Shown: one piece after another, positions 6,227 through 15,301 of the stretch
Position numbering within the stretch: position 1 is the first letter of the stretch
Layout: each line of letters opens with the position of its first letter
The notes under the pieces: model-generated
Database searches by the model: none
Told to the model about the DNA's origin: nothing
The model's input: the letters and a program-made list of their open reading frames with translations, nothing else
Program-made: the position numbers and the translations under genes
Origin: a virus
IMG/VR virus record: IMGVR_UViG_3300022208_000003
Location: 1 to 62,177 of that record
Strand: one strand, 5' to 3'
Length of the DNA: 62,177 bases

Positions 6227-6567
6227 TGGGACACAGAGAAACACCATTCCAAAAGAAGTGCCTAGACTGGCTAAATTCATCTACTAAACGCAAGTTTGCC
6301 CGTACCAATTCAGGGCAAGTAAAAGTACGTGGCGGGTGGATGCACCTTTGCGAGCGTGGTTGGGGAGATATAACAGGCGTTGCTTATGGCTATCCTGTAA
6401 TGGTTGAGTGCAAAGTTGACGGGGTGACGACCGATAAGAAGCGAGTAGAAGACCAGGAGAGAATCAGGAGAGAATGGATGGAAGCCGGCGGAAGATATTA
6501 CCGGGTTAAAACTTTAGATGAGCTCAAGATGGTTATCGGAGAGCTCGAAAGATCAATACCTTTTTAG
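6226..6567 (+). CDS. VRR-NUC domain nuclease
   Basis: 113 aa. Shows the VRR-NUC signature: FARTNSGQVKV, then GWGDITGVAYG-PVMVECKV with D-x(n)-ExK catalytic residues, followed by the conserved Q (EDQERIRREW). The family is a virus-type PD-(D/E)xK nuclease fold implicated in Holliday-junction cleavage. It would complement the Erf/exonuclease pair coded on the other strand. Ends with SIPF and the repeated CCTTTTTAGGGG junction. Confidence 0.88.
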   Translation: MGHRETPFQKKCLDWLNSSTKRKFARTNSGQVKVRGGWMHLCERGWGDITGVAYGYPVMVECKVDGVTTDKKRVEDQERIRREWMEAGGRYYRVKTLDELKMVIGELERSIPF

Positions 6568-6576
6568 GGGGATGAA

Positions 6577-7002
6577 ATGGGGACAAACTTTTACGCATGC
6601 AAGAATGTATGTGAGTATTGCGGCATAGAGGAAAGTCAATCCCACATTGGGAAGAGCAGTATGGGATGGTGTTTCTCTCTGCATGTAATTCCCGAAGAGG
6701 GAATTAATACTCTCGGAGACTGGAAGACTTACCTTTCAAAAGAAAATGTAATTATAAAAAACGAATGTGATGACATCATAACGTTTGAGCAAATGATTGA
6801 TTATATCGAGAATAGACATGGAGGTGATAGAATCTTAGGGGAAGGCGACCCGCCATATGGGTATAAATCATGGAGGATATTCTTCGATCAAAATCATGCT
6901 GAAATAGGACCAAGAAATCTACTTAGACACTTGGTAGATGGCAAGCATTGCGTTGGCCATGGAGAAGGAACTTTTGATTATATAACTGGTGAATTTTCTT
7001 AG
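6577..7002 (+). CDS. conserved phage protein with Cys-rich N-terminus
   Basis: 141 aa beginning MGTNFYACKNVCEYCGI and containing HIGKSSMGWCFSLHVIPE, an arrangement common to an uncharacterised phage/bacterial family that begins MGTNYY and carries a CxxC plus the HIGK-S-GW-FSLH motif. Function unknown. Preceded by the GGGGGATGAA linker. Confidence 0.65.
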   Translation: MGTNFYACKNVCEYCGIEESQSHIGKSSMGWCFSLHVIPEEGINTLGDWKTYLSKENVIIKNECDDIITFEQMIDYIENRHGGDRILGEGDPPYGYKSWRIFFDQNHAEIGPRNLLRHLVDGKHCVGHGEGTFDYITGEFS

Positions 7003-7012
7003 GGGTGATTAA

Positions 7013-7183
7013 ATGAACGGGGAAAAAGCAAAACAAATAAGAAAAGCTATTTACGAAGACAAGTCTCACCGTATGCGTTCTTATCGTAGGGACGAAAAAA
7101 AATGGTGTGTATTAAACGTTGGGCTTAGGAAGGTATATCAAAACGCAAAAAAGATATACCTCAAAACCGGAGAGATTTTTTAA
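7013..7183 (+). CDS. small basic hypothetical protein
   Basis: 56 aa (MNGEKAKQIRKAIYEDKSHR...), strongly basic, probably nucleic-acid binding by charge alone. Preceded by the same TTAGGGGTGATTAA linker as its neighbours. KQIRK/RKVY segments are helical. No family recognised. Confidence 0.6.
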   Translation: MNGEKAKQIRKAIYEDKSHRMRSYRRDEKKWCVLNVGLRKVYQNAKKIYLKTGEIF

Positions 7184-7210
7184 AGGTCAATATCTTTTTA
7201 GGGTGATTCA

Positions 7211-7432
7211 ATGAAACCAACAGAAATTACTTACGAGAGGCTTATAAACACTGGAAATTTCTCACACGAGAAATATTCAATAACAATAGCCCTTGACGAA
7301 AATGATAGCCCGACAGATGCCTATCAAAAAGCGCGGAATGCCATCGAAAAGCAGATAAATAGGCCTAGTGCCAGTGAGTTTGCTGTTGCAAAAATTGTTG
7401 CTGAGTATGAAAAAGAGGATATCCCTTTTTAG
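7211..7432 (+). CDS. conserved small phage protein
   Basis: 73 aa beginning MKPTEITYERLINTGNFSHE followed by KYSITIALDEND and an amphipathic helix (AYQKARNAIEKQI). This N-terminal pattern recurs in uncharacterised phage proteins next to recombination genes. Ends DIPF at a CCCTTTTTAGGGG junction almost identical to the end of the VRR-NUC gene. Its stop overlaps the convergent gene at 7429. Confidence 0.6.
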   Translation: MKPTEITYERLINTGNFSHEKYSITIALDENDSPTDAYQKARNAIEKQINRPSASEFAVAKIVAEYEKEDIPF

Positions 7433-7590
7433 GGGGATGGATCACGCAACTCAGCCTCATGATACTCGATCCCTACCGTAGGAGCTTTTTGCTTGACACC
7501 ACACATGCTTACTATCCCTGCAACTATTAGCAGGGATAGGAGTGTTCCAAGAACAAAAAGAAGAAAGTTTATGGTACTATTCCGCCTCAA
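7429..7590 (-). CDS. small membrane protein nested at end of lipoprotein gene, TTG start
   Basis: 53 aa from TTG with GAGGAG 7 nt upstream, overlapping the last codons of the 7577 gene. One membrane segment (about residues 8-29) ending in a Cys (IVSMC), then a charged tail. The pairing with a lipoprotein resembles overlapping inner/outer spanin genes, but the membrane topology order is atypical. Below 60 aa and easily missed. Confidence 0.5.
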   Translation of the reverse strand: MRRNSTINFLLFVLGTLLSLLIVAGIVSMCGVKQKAPTVGIEYHEAELRDPSP

Positions 7591-8026
7591 TTTCGATCTC
7601 CTCTTTTTCCTCTGGTGCTAAAATCTCTGTGGTTGATTCGACTTTGCCGGCAGAGCCTGATCCATTATTGCTCACGTAATCCCCGCCGACATCGTATCTC
7701 GTGCCGTTTCCTGACCTGGCAACCTCAATAAACGCCCAAGGTATAGCACTCATCAAGACTGTCCGTCCAACAGAGCCTATTATTGCAGATGGTTTTTCCG
7801 GGGCCTCCGGGATTATAAGATCCATTTTCTTTTGGCAGACGGTAAGCGCAACGGCGACTGTTCCGCCGGGATCATTCTTAACCTTTTCCAGGGCATCTGC
7901 ACAGGCTTGAGCAATTGCCGAATTCTCTACGGCGATTGATTCGTTTGATTCTCTGATCGAGTCATAATAATTTTGTGTTCCGCATCCAGGTAAAAACAAA
8001 AGAATAATAGCAATCAGCCTCTTCAT
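7577..8026 (-). CDS. phage lipoprotein, spanin-like candidate
   Basis: 149 aa. Signal peptide MKRLIAIILLFLPGC with lipobox Cys, so an outer-membrane or periplasmic lipoprotein is expected. Then a helical segment (NESIAVENSAIAQACADALEK) and an acidic Glu-rich tail (EEKEEIEIEAE). Starts at the ATG behind GGAGGGGAAT. Located at the downstream end of the tail operon, where lysis genes are common; role inferred only. Confidence 0.6.
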   Translation of the reverse strand: MKRLIAIILLFLPGCGTQNYYDSIRESNESIAVENSAIAQACADALEKVKNDPGGTVAVALTVCQKKMDLIIPEAPEKPSAIIGSVGRTVLMSAIPWAFIEVARSGNGTRYDVGGDYVSNNGSGSAGKVESTTEILAPEEKEEIEIEAE

Positions 8027-8049
8027 ATTCCCCTCCAAGGAAAAATTTG

Positions 8050-8098
8050 TTTTACACTTTACATCGATTTCTGATATGGTAAAGTGTATGGTGTAAAA
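8050..8098. repeat. imperfect inverted repeat in intergenic region
   Basis: TTTTACACTTTAC (8050-8062) and GTAAAGTGTATGGTGTAAAA (8079-8098) are inverted copies around a 16-nt centre. It lies in the gap between two leftward genes and could be an operator or an RNA stem. No consensus promoter is evident. The core TTTTA-CACTTT recurs in the portal leader near 38812. Confidence 0.5.
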
Positions 8099-8146
8099 TA
8101 CAATCTATATATGGTTATGTCTGTTTTAAAAAAAGTTATTATTATT

Positions 8147-8455
8147 TTATCCGCCTCCACTTTTCTTTTCTTTCTGCTCGACAAGTTTTTTTAGTTGCTC
8201 TTCTATATTACCAAGTCTTCTATCAAGAGCATCTAATTGTGTTTTTGTTGAAGCATTCTGTATTAGTATCTGTGTAACAGCATCTTCATTTTTCTTTGAT
8301 CTGCCTTCGTTGTTGTATATTTTCTCCTTATCTCCACCATAAGAAGACGTTGCAGATATTATTAGGGCAGTTATGGTCGAACATGCAACAGCGATAGACG
8401 CGATCCTAGCCATATCACTCCAGGGACCTCCCCCCTCTTTATCCTTTCCACCCAT
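8147..8455 (-). CDS. membrane-anchored coiled-coil protein (holin/spanin candidate)
   Basis: 102 aa. One hydrophobic segment at about 15-36 (MARIASIAVACSTITALIISA) after a Gly-rich start, then a coiled-coil (TQLDALDRRLGNIEEQLKKLV) and a Lys/Gly tail. Layout fits an inner-membrane protein with a periplasmic coil. Overlaps the fibre gene stop (TAATG). Confidence 0.6.
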   Translation of the reverse strand: MGGKDKEGGGPWSDMARIASIAVACSTITALIISATSSYGGDKEKIYNNEGRSKKNEDAVTQILIQNASTKTQLDALDRRLGNIEEQLKKLVEQKEKKSGGG

Positions 8456-9339
8456 TAGAAACCTCTGTTAACCAAGATACAATCGTACTGTGCCGAACTT
8501 TCCTCCTCATTCAACCTAAAAACGAGGTAATCAAGACTGTTTGGAGCTGTTGATAATGTCGGGGAAGGAACGTCGGTACTAAATCTTACCATCGTGCCCC
8601 AAGTTACCGTCCGAGATCCTACCCCATCCTGACGAAGCCTTAATACTATCTCCTGGCCATCTATTCCGTTGATAAAATTTATCGTCGGATCGCCGGTTAG
8701 AGTGACGTCGGCAACGTTGTAAGAGTCAAGATCGAGATTTATCGTTGCCCCGTAAGAAACAACCGTAGTGTCTACTTGACCACTCCTGATCGTAACGTTT
8801 GTACGATCATTTACGGCGTCATCAGAGGCTACGACGGGATTTCCTGCAAAGTTTAGCGTTGCCCGTCTCGTTAAGGCCGTCCCGCCTTGATTTTTTATAT
8901 AATGAGGCCTTACGGGGAGGTGCACAAAAAATATATCGTTTGAGGAAGTATTTCGATAGGCCAGAACGACTCTGCCGAGCGTAAGGAAATTTGAAGCAGC
9001 TCCAGTTGCGACGGTAGCGAGTGCTTTGCTTAGTACAGCTCCGTTAGTCTCGCTAAGCGTGACATAAAAAAATTGATTATCGCTTATCGTTATTGAGCTT
9101 GCCGCGATAGTATTCTCAATTGCTTGGCCGTCTGCCCGATTAAAGACAATCCTAATGGTTCCGTCCCATGATAGAGTGTTAGTGCTCGGACTCCAGGTGA
9201 AGTTTCCGTCACAGTGGACTATAAGATTTCCTGTCGCATAGGTTATTGCTTTATCGAGCTCCGACAATGGAGCGTTCATATCAGGGGCAGAAAACCCTGT
9301 TGAATCGTCTACGTAAGCTGTATGGAGATTAGTTCCCAT
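8455..9339 (-). CDS. tail tip / fibre protein
   Basis: 294 aa, beta-rich with Thr/Ser/Val strands (TLSWDGTIRIVFNRADG, VTLTGDPTINFINGIDGQE). The C-terminal half has the layout of phage tail-fibre stalk-to-tip domains with a repeated strand-turn pattern, and ends CILVNRGF. Located downstream of the baseplate genes, so it is probably a distal, host-contacting component. Confidence 0.65.
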   Translation of the reverse strand: MGTNLHTAYVDDSTGFSAPDMNAPLSELDKAITYATGNLIVHCDGNFTWSPSTNTLSWDGTIRIVFNRADGQAIENTIAASSITISDNQFFYVTLSETNGAVLSKALATVATGAASNFLTLGRVVLAYRNTSSNDIFFVHLPVRPHYIKNQGGTALTRRATLNFAGNPVVASDDAVNDRTNVTIRSGQVDTTVVSYGATINLDLDSYNVADVTLTGDPTINFINGIDGQEIVLRLRQDGVGSRTVTWGTMVRFSTDVPSPTLSTAPNSLDYLVFRLNEEESSAQYDCILVNRGF

Positions 9340-9538
9340 TCATAAATCCTTTAAGCATTTCGCCAACTTTTGGATTTGTTTTAGCTACCATATCAAACAC
9401 TTGGTTCTTTTGTCGCTCGTTAATTTCAAGCGCTCTTTTCTGGGCTGACCTGGCATCTGAGATAAAGCATTCTATTAGAGAATTTGTCTTTTTCTGCTCT
9501 TCGATTAATATCTTTAGCAAATCTTTAATATCATTCAT
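9329..9538 (-). CDS. small helical tail-associated protein
   Basis: 69 aa, helical (LLKILIEEQKKTNSLIECFI), coiled-coil-like. Overlaps both neighbours. Could be a fibre assembly chaperone by position and size; no family recognised. Confidence 0.5.
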   Translation of the reverse strand: MNDIKDLLKILIEEQKKTNSLIECFISDARSAQKRALEINERQKNQVFDMVAKTNPKVGEMLKGFMNGN

Positions 9539-10620
9539 TACATTGGATCTCCTGAAATATCAAGAAGAACTATTACCGTGATCCCTGTCGCATAGCTCCC
9601 AGATACGGTAAAAGTTATAGACGCTGTTTGATCGGTACTATCGTGGTTTCGTGTATAGCCAAAAACTGTGGAAGCACTCACCCCCATATATTTGCTAATG
9701 TATGTCGAGGATGAATTGCCGGCCTGGTCATCAACCTCTCCTGTCCCTGATGATATAGTCGCGGTGATATACCACCCGAGACCGGTTCCTATTATCTGGT
9801 TTCCATATTGATCGTATGCCGTAACTGTAATCGTTGTGCTGGTTTCGCCCCAGTCTAGTGTTGAGTCTGCAGCAACTACCGTCAAGCTTGTGAGAGTTGG
9901 CGGGTAGTAAGTCTGATTAAACGCTGATTTTTTAATTGCCGTTGTAGCTGCAGTTATCAATATCCAGCCAACTTGGAGATGGTTGCTAGGTACAGATGGA
10001 AGCGAAGGGCTATCTGAGGCAGTGCCCTTGACGACGTCAAAAACCAAATCAGAACCGACAACAACCAAATCGTAACGAGCCCCACTCAAAGGGGCAGCAT
10101 CGATATTTAGTATCTCGGCAACGCTCCCCATTTTTAGGCCATAGCCCATTATCATTTTTGCCGGAGAAGTCATTTTGAGATAGATGACAGCTGATGTCGT
10201 CCCGGAAAATCTTACCCTTCCGTCGCTTACAGCAACTTTCATTACGTCGCGATTTGGAATTTCTAGAAGCTGCAATCCTGTTGTGATTGCATCTGGAGGA
10301 GTAGGGATAACCGGTCCTGGTGACCCTGCCTGTGGGCTGGCAAGAACCATGGAACTATCAAATATTTCAAGCCTCCCACGGTTTCCTCCGGTGTGTCTTA
10401 ATTGTACACCTTGCCCGACACGCAACCATAAAGGCTTTTCCTTGCTATTTTTTGTGTAATAACAAGTTATTAGCTCATCTGATCCCTGTATCTTAACGGT
10501 TGCAGTGCTGCCACTAACACTATAAAGCGTTGCGTATTTGGTCTCTGTGTGATTTTGCGCCTCCTCCCTCATTTTATTACGTAGAGGCTTTTTACCGTAA
10601 AATCTCACGTAATCACCCAC
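9538..10620 (-). CDS. tail/baseplate protein with C-terminal Ig-like domain
   Basis: 360 aa. N-terminal ~75 residues look like an OB-type domain (ATLYSVSGSTATVKIQGSDE), then a middle beta region, and a C-terminal invasin-like Ig domain (LTSLTVVAADSTLDWGET...ITVTAYDQYGNQI) typical of surface-exposed phage domains that aid adhesion. Overlaps the 1443-aa baseplate gene by 16 nt. Confidence 0.7.
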   Translation of the reverse strand: MGDYVRFYGKKPLRNKMREEAQNHTETKYATLYSVSGSTATVKIQGSDELITCYYTKNSKEKPLWLRVGQGVQLRHTGGNRGRLEIFDSSMVLASPQAGSPGPVIPTPPDAITTGLQLLEIPNRDVMKVAVSDGRVRFSGTTSAVIYLKMTSPAKMIMGYGLKMGSVAEILNIDAAPLSGARYDLVVVGSDLVFDVVKGTASDSPSLPSVPSNHLQVGWILITAATTAIKKSAFNQTYYPPTLTSLTVVAADSTLDWGETSTTITVTAYDQYGNQIIGTGLGWYITATISSGTGEVDDQAGNSSSTYISKYMGVSASTVFGYTRNHDSTDQTASITFTVSGSYATGITVIVLLDISGDPM

Positions 10621-13600
10621 CCGTTAAGTTCATCAAAAAATCCTCCGTCATTTTCTCCGCCATCACGAGATGATTTTCTAAACCTCCTCGTAATATCGGT
10701 AACGAACATCTTCATATTCTCCCCGGAAAACGGATGAGGAAAAACTATCGTGTCGCCTTCTTCATCTTGGAGATGCGCTATTTTCTTAATTCCAAGAGAA
10801 TTTCTTTGTAGCCTCACAATCATTATCTCAAAGTCAGCTACGAATTGGCAATCTGCTGTTGAATAGCAAAGGTCATCGTTTATTTGCTGCTCAACTACGT
10901 AACCGGTCTCCGTTTGATTAACGCTATCATCGGCAACCGCCTCAAGGCTGTATCTTACGTCTCCGTATGGGAACCCGTGGATTACGTAAGAGAAAGAGGT
11001 AACAGATCCAAGTATATTGAGAGCCCACCAGCACGCAAACGCCCTGATAAATGACCCCACAGGAATAGTATAAGCTCCAATCGGAATATCACCGATAAAG
11101 TACGCTGCAACAAGCAAGGCAAGGGCGAGAATAAGTTCAAGGACTAAATTTGGGCAATCAACAACAACTATACAATACAACCCGTTTGGATCTTCGAAAG
11201 TAAGCTCCTCAGTAACCGATCCATCAAAAGCAAATGCCGCGCTCGTAGCAGTTTCAACAACTTCAAGCCTAATATTTTGAGCTCTGCGGTTTCTATCTTC
11301 AGAATAATAAACGGTATAAGATTTAGACCCTCCCCACCAGCCGACTGTTCCGTTAAGATCGGCAAGCGCTTCTTCCTCAGTTGAAAGCTGACTGCCGGTT
11401 TGCTCTTGACCGAAAACACGTATTCTATTGATATTGTTACTATAAGTATTGTCAGGATTGAAGGTTAATAGTTTTGTCGTGTCATAATACGTGTGATCTG
11501 TAGAGTTAGATTCATCAATCTTTCTTGCAGTATACACCCCGTCAACGTCTATTGTAAAATAATATCCGAATCTATTACAAATTTTATTTATAACCTCTTC
11601 GACTGTAACGTCTACAAACTGATGCGACAGAGTGTCAAGAGACATTGTCGGCATGCTGATATCTCCTGAATCAATTCCGGCATAGTTTTGCAAAATGCTT
11701 GAAATAATAGCTTGAGGAGTTGAGCTGTAAGATGAGCTTACAAGTATTTTCTTATCTGTCCAAAACGTTCTATCGTCTTCACACTTTACCTGCAGTTTAC
11801 TGTATGTTCCCCTCTCGTAGCTTGTAGTTGCAGAGGTTACATAAAATTCTCCCATGTTTTGCCAGACAGGTGTTCCGCTAATGTTCTCGCCAAACTGGAG
11901 AGTTATTTTCCGCCCTTTTTTAAACGCTTGCCGGTAAATTGAACTTGTGTTGAAAGGGTCAAAAAGATGGCCATGTGAGCACGAAAATTCAAGCGTGTTT
12001 GGAGACCCGTCAATTGATCTCTTAACTACTACGTCTTGATCAGTAACCAGGTAATTGTTAAGCGTTATCGCTGATCCGTCTACGTCCCACTTTATCGCAT
12101 AGTCTGCAGTAGGCCGGCGATCGTTACTCTGCCAAAAGCAAAACATCGTATCATCAGCGTCAACAGATCCAACAGTGTCAAAGTCCCCCAAACCCTGAAC
12201 AAGGATAAGCTCTGGGTCCCAATCCCAATGGTCAACGTTATAAGTTCCTGTTTGATAGTAACTCTTAATTATAGAACCAACACTGGGAAACATGACAACG
12301 CCTGAATAAGGCTCTGAGATACCATGGTAGCCTGCGAATATATATCCGTTTACAGAGTCGTAAGCGCTGCAGCGAAACGAATAATTTCCATCAGGGATCA
12401 TGTCTGAAATCGTTTCGTTGCTGAATAATTGCCACGAGTTACTAGATATATTGTAAATTGATACGCCGTAGTCAAAATGAGTTATTATTAGCGTATTTGA
12501 TTCGCCCGGCTCGATGGATGTTATCTGGTAATCGTCAATAGTAGCCCAGGTTGGACGGTGATAAGTACATTGCCTGGTGGTAAGATTTATTTTTAAAAGA
12601 CCGCGAAGATTTTCTTGTCCATACCCTGACTCATAAGGGAATGACGCGAAGAGATATCCGCCATGATAGCAAATATTCTCAACTCCCCATTTAGGAAAGT
12701 TTGGATCGTTTGCGTTTCGATAATCATCGAGATATACTCCGGCAGCGCTATAAACTCTTAAGCCACCGCCACCGAACAGATTGTAATTTCCACATATAAA
12801 AATGTACCCATCACTTGGGTATGCTCTCATTTCGCATTCGTTTATAAAGCCTAAACTTACACTTCCTTGTTCTTCCACCAGAACAGTATAGGTAAAAGGA
12901 GGAGAGGTATCGCTAAGATTAAAATATCCGATCTGCAAGTCAACACTCGCTCCGGTATAAAACAACCAAAATAAATAAAGTTTTCCGCTTGCAGAGTCAA
13001 CTTGAGCGGTGCGGAGGTATTGAGCGTTTCTGTATTGAGTCCAATCGGTATTTTTTATATATCCTTCTGCGGCATAGTCTCGAAAATAATATTTTGTTAT
13101 CGTATTATCTTCGCCATTTAGCAGATTAAGCGCGTTTGATGCTTGATCATAAACAGGTATTAGATGAGCATCTCCGATATATCGGCCATAGAGAGAGCCC
13201 ATGGTTTCGTCAAGACGCGGGGAAGTAGTTGTACGGTCCCAGTATGTTTCGGTAGACCAGTTTTCAACGTCAATCTTTACTATACTTTGTACGAGTTTAG
13301 TCCCTGTAAACGAGTACATACAAACTGCATACAGCATGCTGTTTGCCGCATCCCAACTAAGCTCATACGCCCAATCGCTATAAGCCCCGCTTGGCCAGCC
13401 TGCTGCCGAATTATCTATCCTGAGAGAGCCTATAATCCTTGTGTAAAGAGCGTAAAGGACCCCAGTGTTTCTTAGGACCGCAAGACAATGATTCGAAGTA
13501 TTTGAAAACGTGGTTGAGAAAGTGATTGCCGTCGGCGCGTCCCAAGTCGATCCGTCGTCAGAACTTGTCATGTAATAGATGTTTGTCAGGTTTGCCATGC

Positions 13601-14936
13601 TATCATTAACAGCGTCTGTGTAGGCAAAAAACATCATTATATCGTCGTTATTAAGCCTCGTCAGAGTAGGACTATCCTTAAGGCGCGATGGTTCAAGCGC
13701 GCCAAGATTTATTGCTGATTCACTGCCCCACGTAACAAAGTCAGCAGATGTCCTCTCGTAAATTGCATATGAACTTCCTCCTGAAACAGCTTCAATCGTA
13801 GCGTTTATTCCACCTGAAAATGCAGTGTAAGAATAATGATCAGTGTCTGGTGTTAGAGCAATACTGTTTCCTGCTGTCCCGGCAACCAAGGCATAAAGTA
13901 TTATTTGAGTGTTAACCCTAACTCCATCAGCCGAGGCGTTTGCCGTGGTTCCTGTTCCGTATCTTACCCCCTCGCCTAGCCCTTCGTAGGTAGTGTCGAG
14001 TATTGCGCAAAGTAAATTCTGTTGGGTAATCTCCAGGCTTAGCTCGTCAATTACAACCTCGTTGGGGTTGCCCCCGCCAACAAGAGCATCTTTAAACGTA
14101 TATGTTGTGGCGCCAACAATTACCGTATTCCCATCATGAGGGAGGCTTGTCATCGTGAGAGTCGCAGAAGCCTCAACAGCGTTGAATGCCTTGAAATCAA
14201 ACACTTGTCCTGCGCTATAGCTTCCGGCTGTAAATGTAATCGTTGCTCCATCAGAAAGAGATTGAGCGGCGCCAGTCATCTGGATAGGCGCACTATACGA
14301 CGTACCTGTTTTCTTCCACTTAAACCATGCTGTCGTCTGAGTACCGCTCTGGGTGACGTACATTGTAAACGTGGTCGGCACTGTTCCGGTATAAGTTCCT
14401 CCACTTGTAGGCTGAGTATAAGAGGAATCTCTTGCGTAAACCAAAAGATAATTCGATGCCGTCCTTTTTACCCAAAAGTGAGAAAAATTAAGTATCGTGC
14501 TGTAAGTTGCTATTGTTCCAGATGAAACGTTTGTTCCTGAAGTGGTTATTATTTTATATTTAAGTAGTTTATTGGCTCCGTGATCAATATAAATTATCCC
14601 TAGATTCCCGTTATCGAGCTGCTCAACCGTTGCCCCATATACTAGAGCTTGTAGGTTTATAGTAAATGCTGTTTCAAAAAATGTTCTGTCGGAATCTGAG
14701 ATATAAAATTTTAGGCCACGGTTGTTGACGTCAAGAAGATAATGGTAGCAAACGAGAATACGGCCGTCAGCCAATGCGAGAGAAACAGGAGCTGTTTCTA
14801 CTTCAGAGGTACCGGTGAGGAATGTTCCATCAAAAGGAATATCGGCGAGCTTTTGGCCGGCAATCAAATTTATGAGAGGTTTGCGCGATGTATAATCCTG
14901 CGCTGCTTGTAGCCCGCCGGCTAGAGTGATAGCCAT
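10605..14936 (-). CDS. large tail hub/tip protein with propeller-like N-terminus
   Basis: 1443 aa. Roughly residues 1-880 show repeated W/Y-rich blades with Asp-box-like turns (SDSDRTFF, SSDDGSTWD, SWDAANSMLYA), suggesting sialidase-type propeller(s). Around residues 250-380 this is interrupted by a domain with VIVGATTYTFKDAL and VAGTAGNSIALTPD, known as a separate module in phage tail proteins. About residues 950-1190 resemble siphovirus tail-hub domains (ITLQFGENISG, KLQVKCEDDRTFW, VEEVINKICNRFGYYF). A very hydrophobic stretch near 1265-1310 (LVLELILALALLVAAYFIG) may be membrane-active. Confidence 0.7.
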   Translation of the reverse strand: MAITLAGGLQAAQDYTSRKPLINLIAGQKLADIPFDGTFLTGTSEVETAPVSLALADGRILVCYHYLLDVNNRGLKFYISDSDRTFFETAFTINLQALVYGATVEQLDNGNLGIIYIDHGANKLLKYKIITTSGTNVSSGTIATYSTILNFSHFWVKRTASNYLLVYARDSSYTQPTSGGTYTGTVPTTFTMYVTQSGTQTTAWFKWKKTGTSYSAPIQMTGAAQSLSDGATITFTAGSYSAGQVFDFKAFNAVEASATLTMTSLPHDGNTVIVGATTYTFKDALVGGGNPNEVVIDELSLEITQQNLLCAILDTTYEGLGEGVRYGTGTTANASADGVRVNTQIILYALVAGTAGNSIALTPDTDHYSYTAFSGGINATIEAVSGGSSYAIYERTSADFVTWGSESAINLGALEPSRLKDSPTLTRLNNDDIMMFFAYTDAVNDSMANLTNIYYMTSSDDGSTWDAPTAITFSTTFSNTSNHCLAVLRNTGVLYALYTRIIGSLRIDNSAAGWPSGAYSDWAYELSWDAANSMLYAVCMYSFTGTKLVQSIVKIDVENWSTETYWDRTTTSPRLDETMGSLYGRYIGDAHLIPVYDQASNALNLLNGEDNTITKYYFRDYAAEGYIKNTDWTQYRNAQYLRTAQVDSASGKLYLFWLFYTGASVDLQIGYFNLSDTSPPFTYTVLVEEQGSVSLGFINECEMRAYPSDGYIFICGNYNLFGGGGLRVYSAAGVYLDDYRNANDPNFPKWGVENICYHGGYLFASFPYESGYGQENLRGLLKINLTTRQCTYHRPTWATIDDYQITSIEPGESNTLIITHFDYGVSIYNISSNSWQLFSNETISDMIPDGNYSFRCSAYDSVNGYIFAGYHGISEPYSGVVMFPSVGSIIKSYYQTGTYNVDHWDWDPELILVQGLGDFDTVGSVDADDTMFCFWQSNDRRPTADYAIKWDVDGSAITLNNYLVTDQDVVVKRSIDGSPNTLEFSCSHGHLFDPFNTSSIYRQAFKKGRKITLQFGENISGTPVWQNMGEFYVTSATTSYERGTYSKLQVKCEDDRTFWTDKKILVSSSYSSTPQAIISSILQNYAGIDSGDISMPTMSLDTLSHQFVDVTVEEVINKICNRFGYYFTIDVDGVYTARKIDESNSTDHTYYDTTKLLTFNPDNTYSNNINRIRVFGQEQTGSQLSTEEEALADLNGTVGWWGGSKSYTVYYSEDRNRRAQNIRLEVVETATSAAFAFDGSVTEELTFEDPNGLYCIVVVDCPNLVLELILALALLVAAYFIGDIPIGAYTIPVGSFIRAFACWWALNILGSVTSFSYVIHGFPYGDVRYSLEAVADDSVNQTETGYVVEQQINDDLCYSTADCQFVADFEIMIVRLQRNSLGIKKIAHLQDEEGDTIVFPHPFSGENMKMFVTDITRRFRKSSRDGGENDGGFFDELNGWVIT

Positions 14937-15301
14937 TATACCTCCGATAGAATCAATAGTGTAAGTTTCACATTAAGCCTCTTTCCATTGGTATCGCGGC
15001 CCATAAAATAAGTACTGTCAAGACTGGTTAATTCTACATTGTAGGTTGAGCCTCCACCGTCGTTTGGATCGAAAACAACCGCCGAGTCTGCCTCATAGAT
15101 CGCTTTGAGAGTGTTAAACTCAGGGTTGTTCATGTAAGGCCAAGTCAACTCAATTTCTTTGCCGACGATATCAAGCCCCCAAGAAAAATGCGCGACTCCT
15201 GAATAGGTGAGGACAAAGGTGTTGTACCTCACGTCCTCCACTGGTGTCATGGATGCCGGATTTCTCGTGAATGTTAAAGCTCCAACGCTTATAAGCCCCA
15301 T
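14936..15301 (-). CDS. distal tail protein-like
   Basis: 121 aa, beta-rich (GALTFTRNPASMTPVED, HFSWGLDIVGKEIELTW). Position between tape measure and hub gene matches distal tail/minor tail proteins that cap the tube. Overlaps both neighbours by a stop/start overlap. Family assignment by position only. Confidence 0.6.
   Translation of the reverse strand: MGLISVGALTFTRNPASMTPVEDVRYNTFVLTYSGVAHFSWGLDIVGKEIELTWPYMNNPEFNTLKAIYEADSAVVFDPNDGGGSTYNVELTSLDSTYFMGRDTNGKRLNVKLTLLILSEV

Noticed and set aside
8051-8098. Possible promoter in the inverted repeat upstream of the lipoprotein gene
   Set aside because: No hexamer pair with suitable spacing was convincing; kept only as an inverted repeat.
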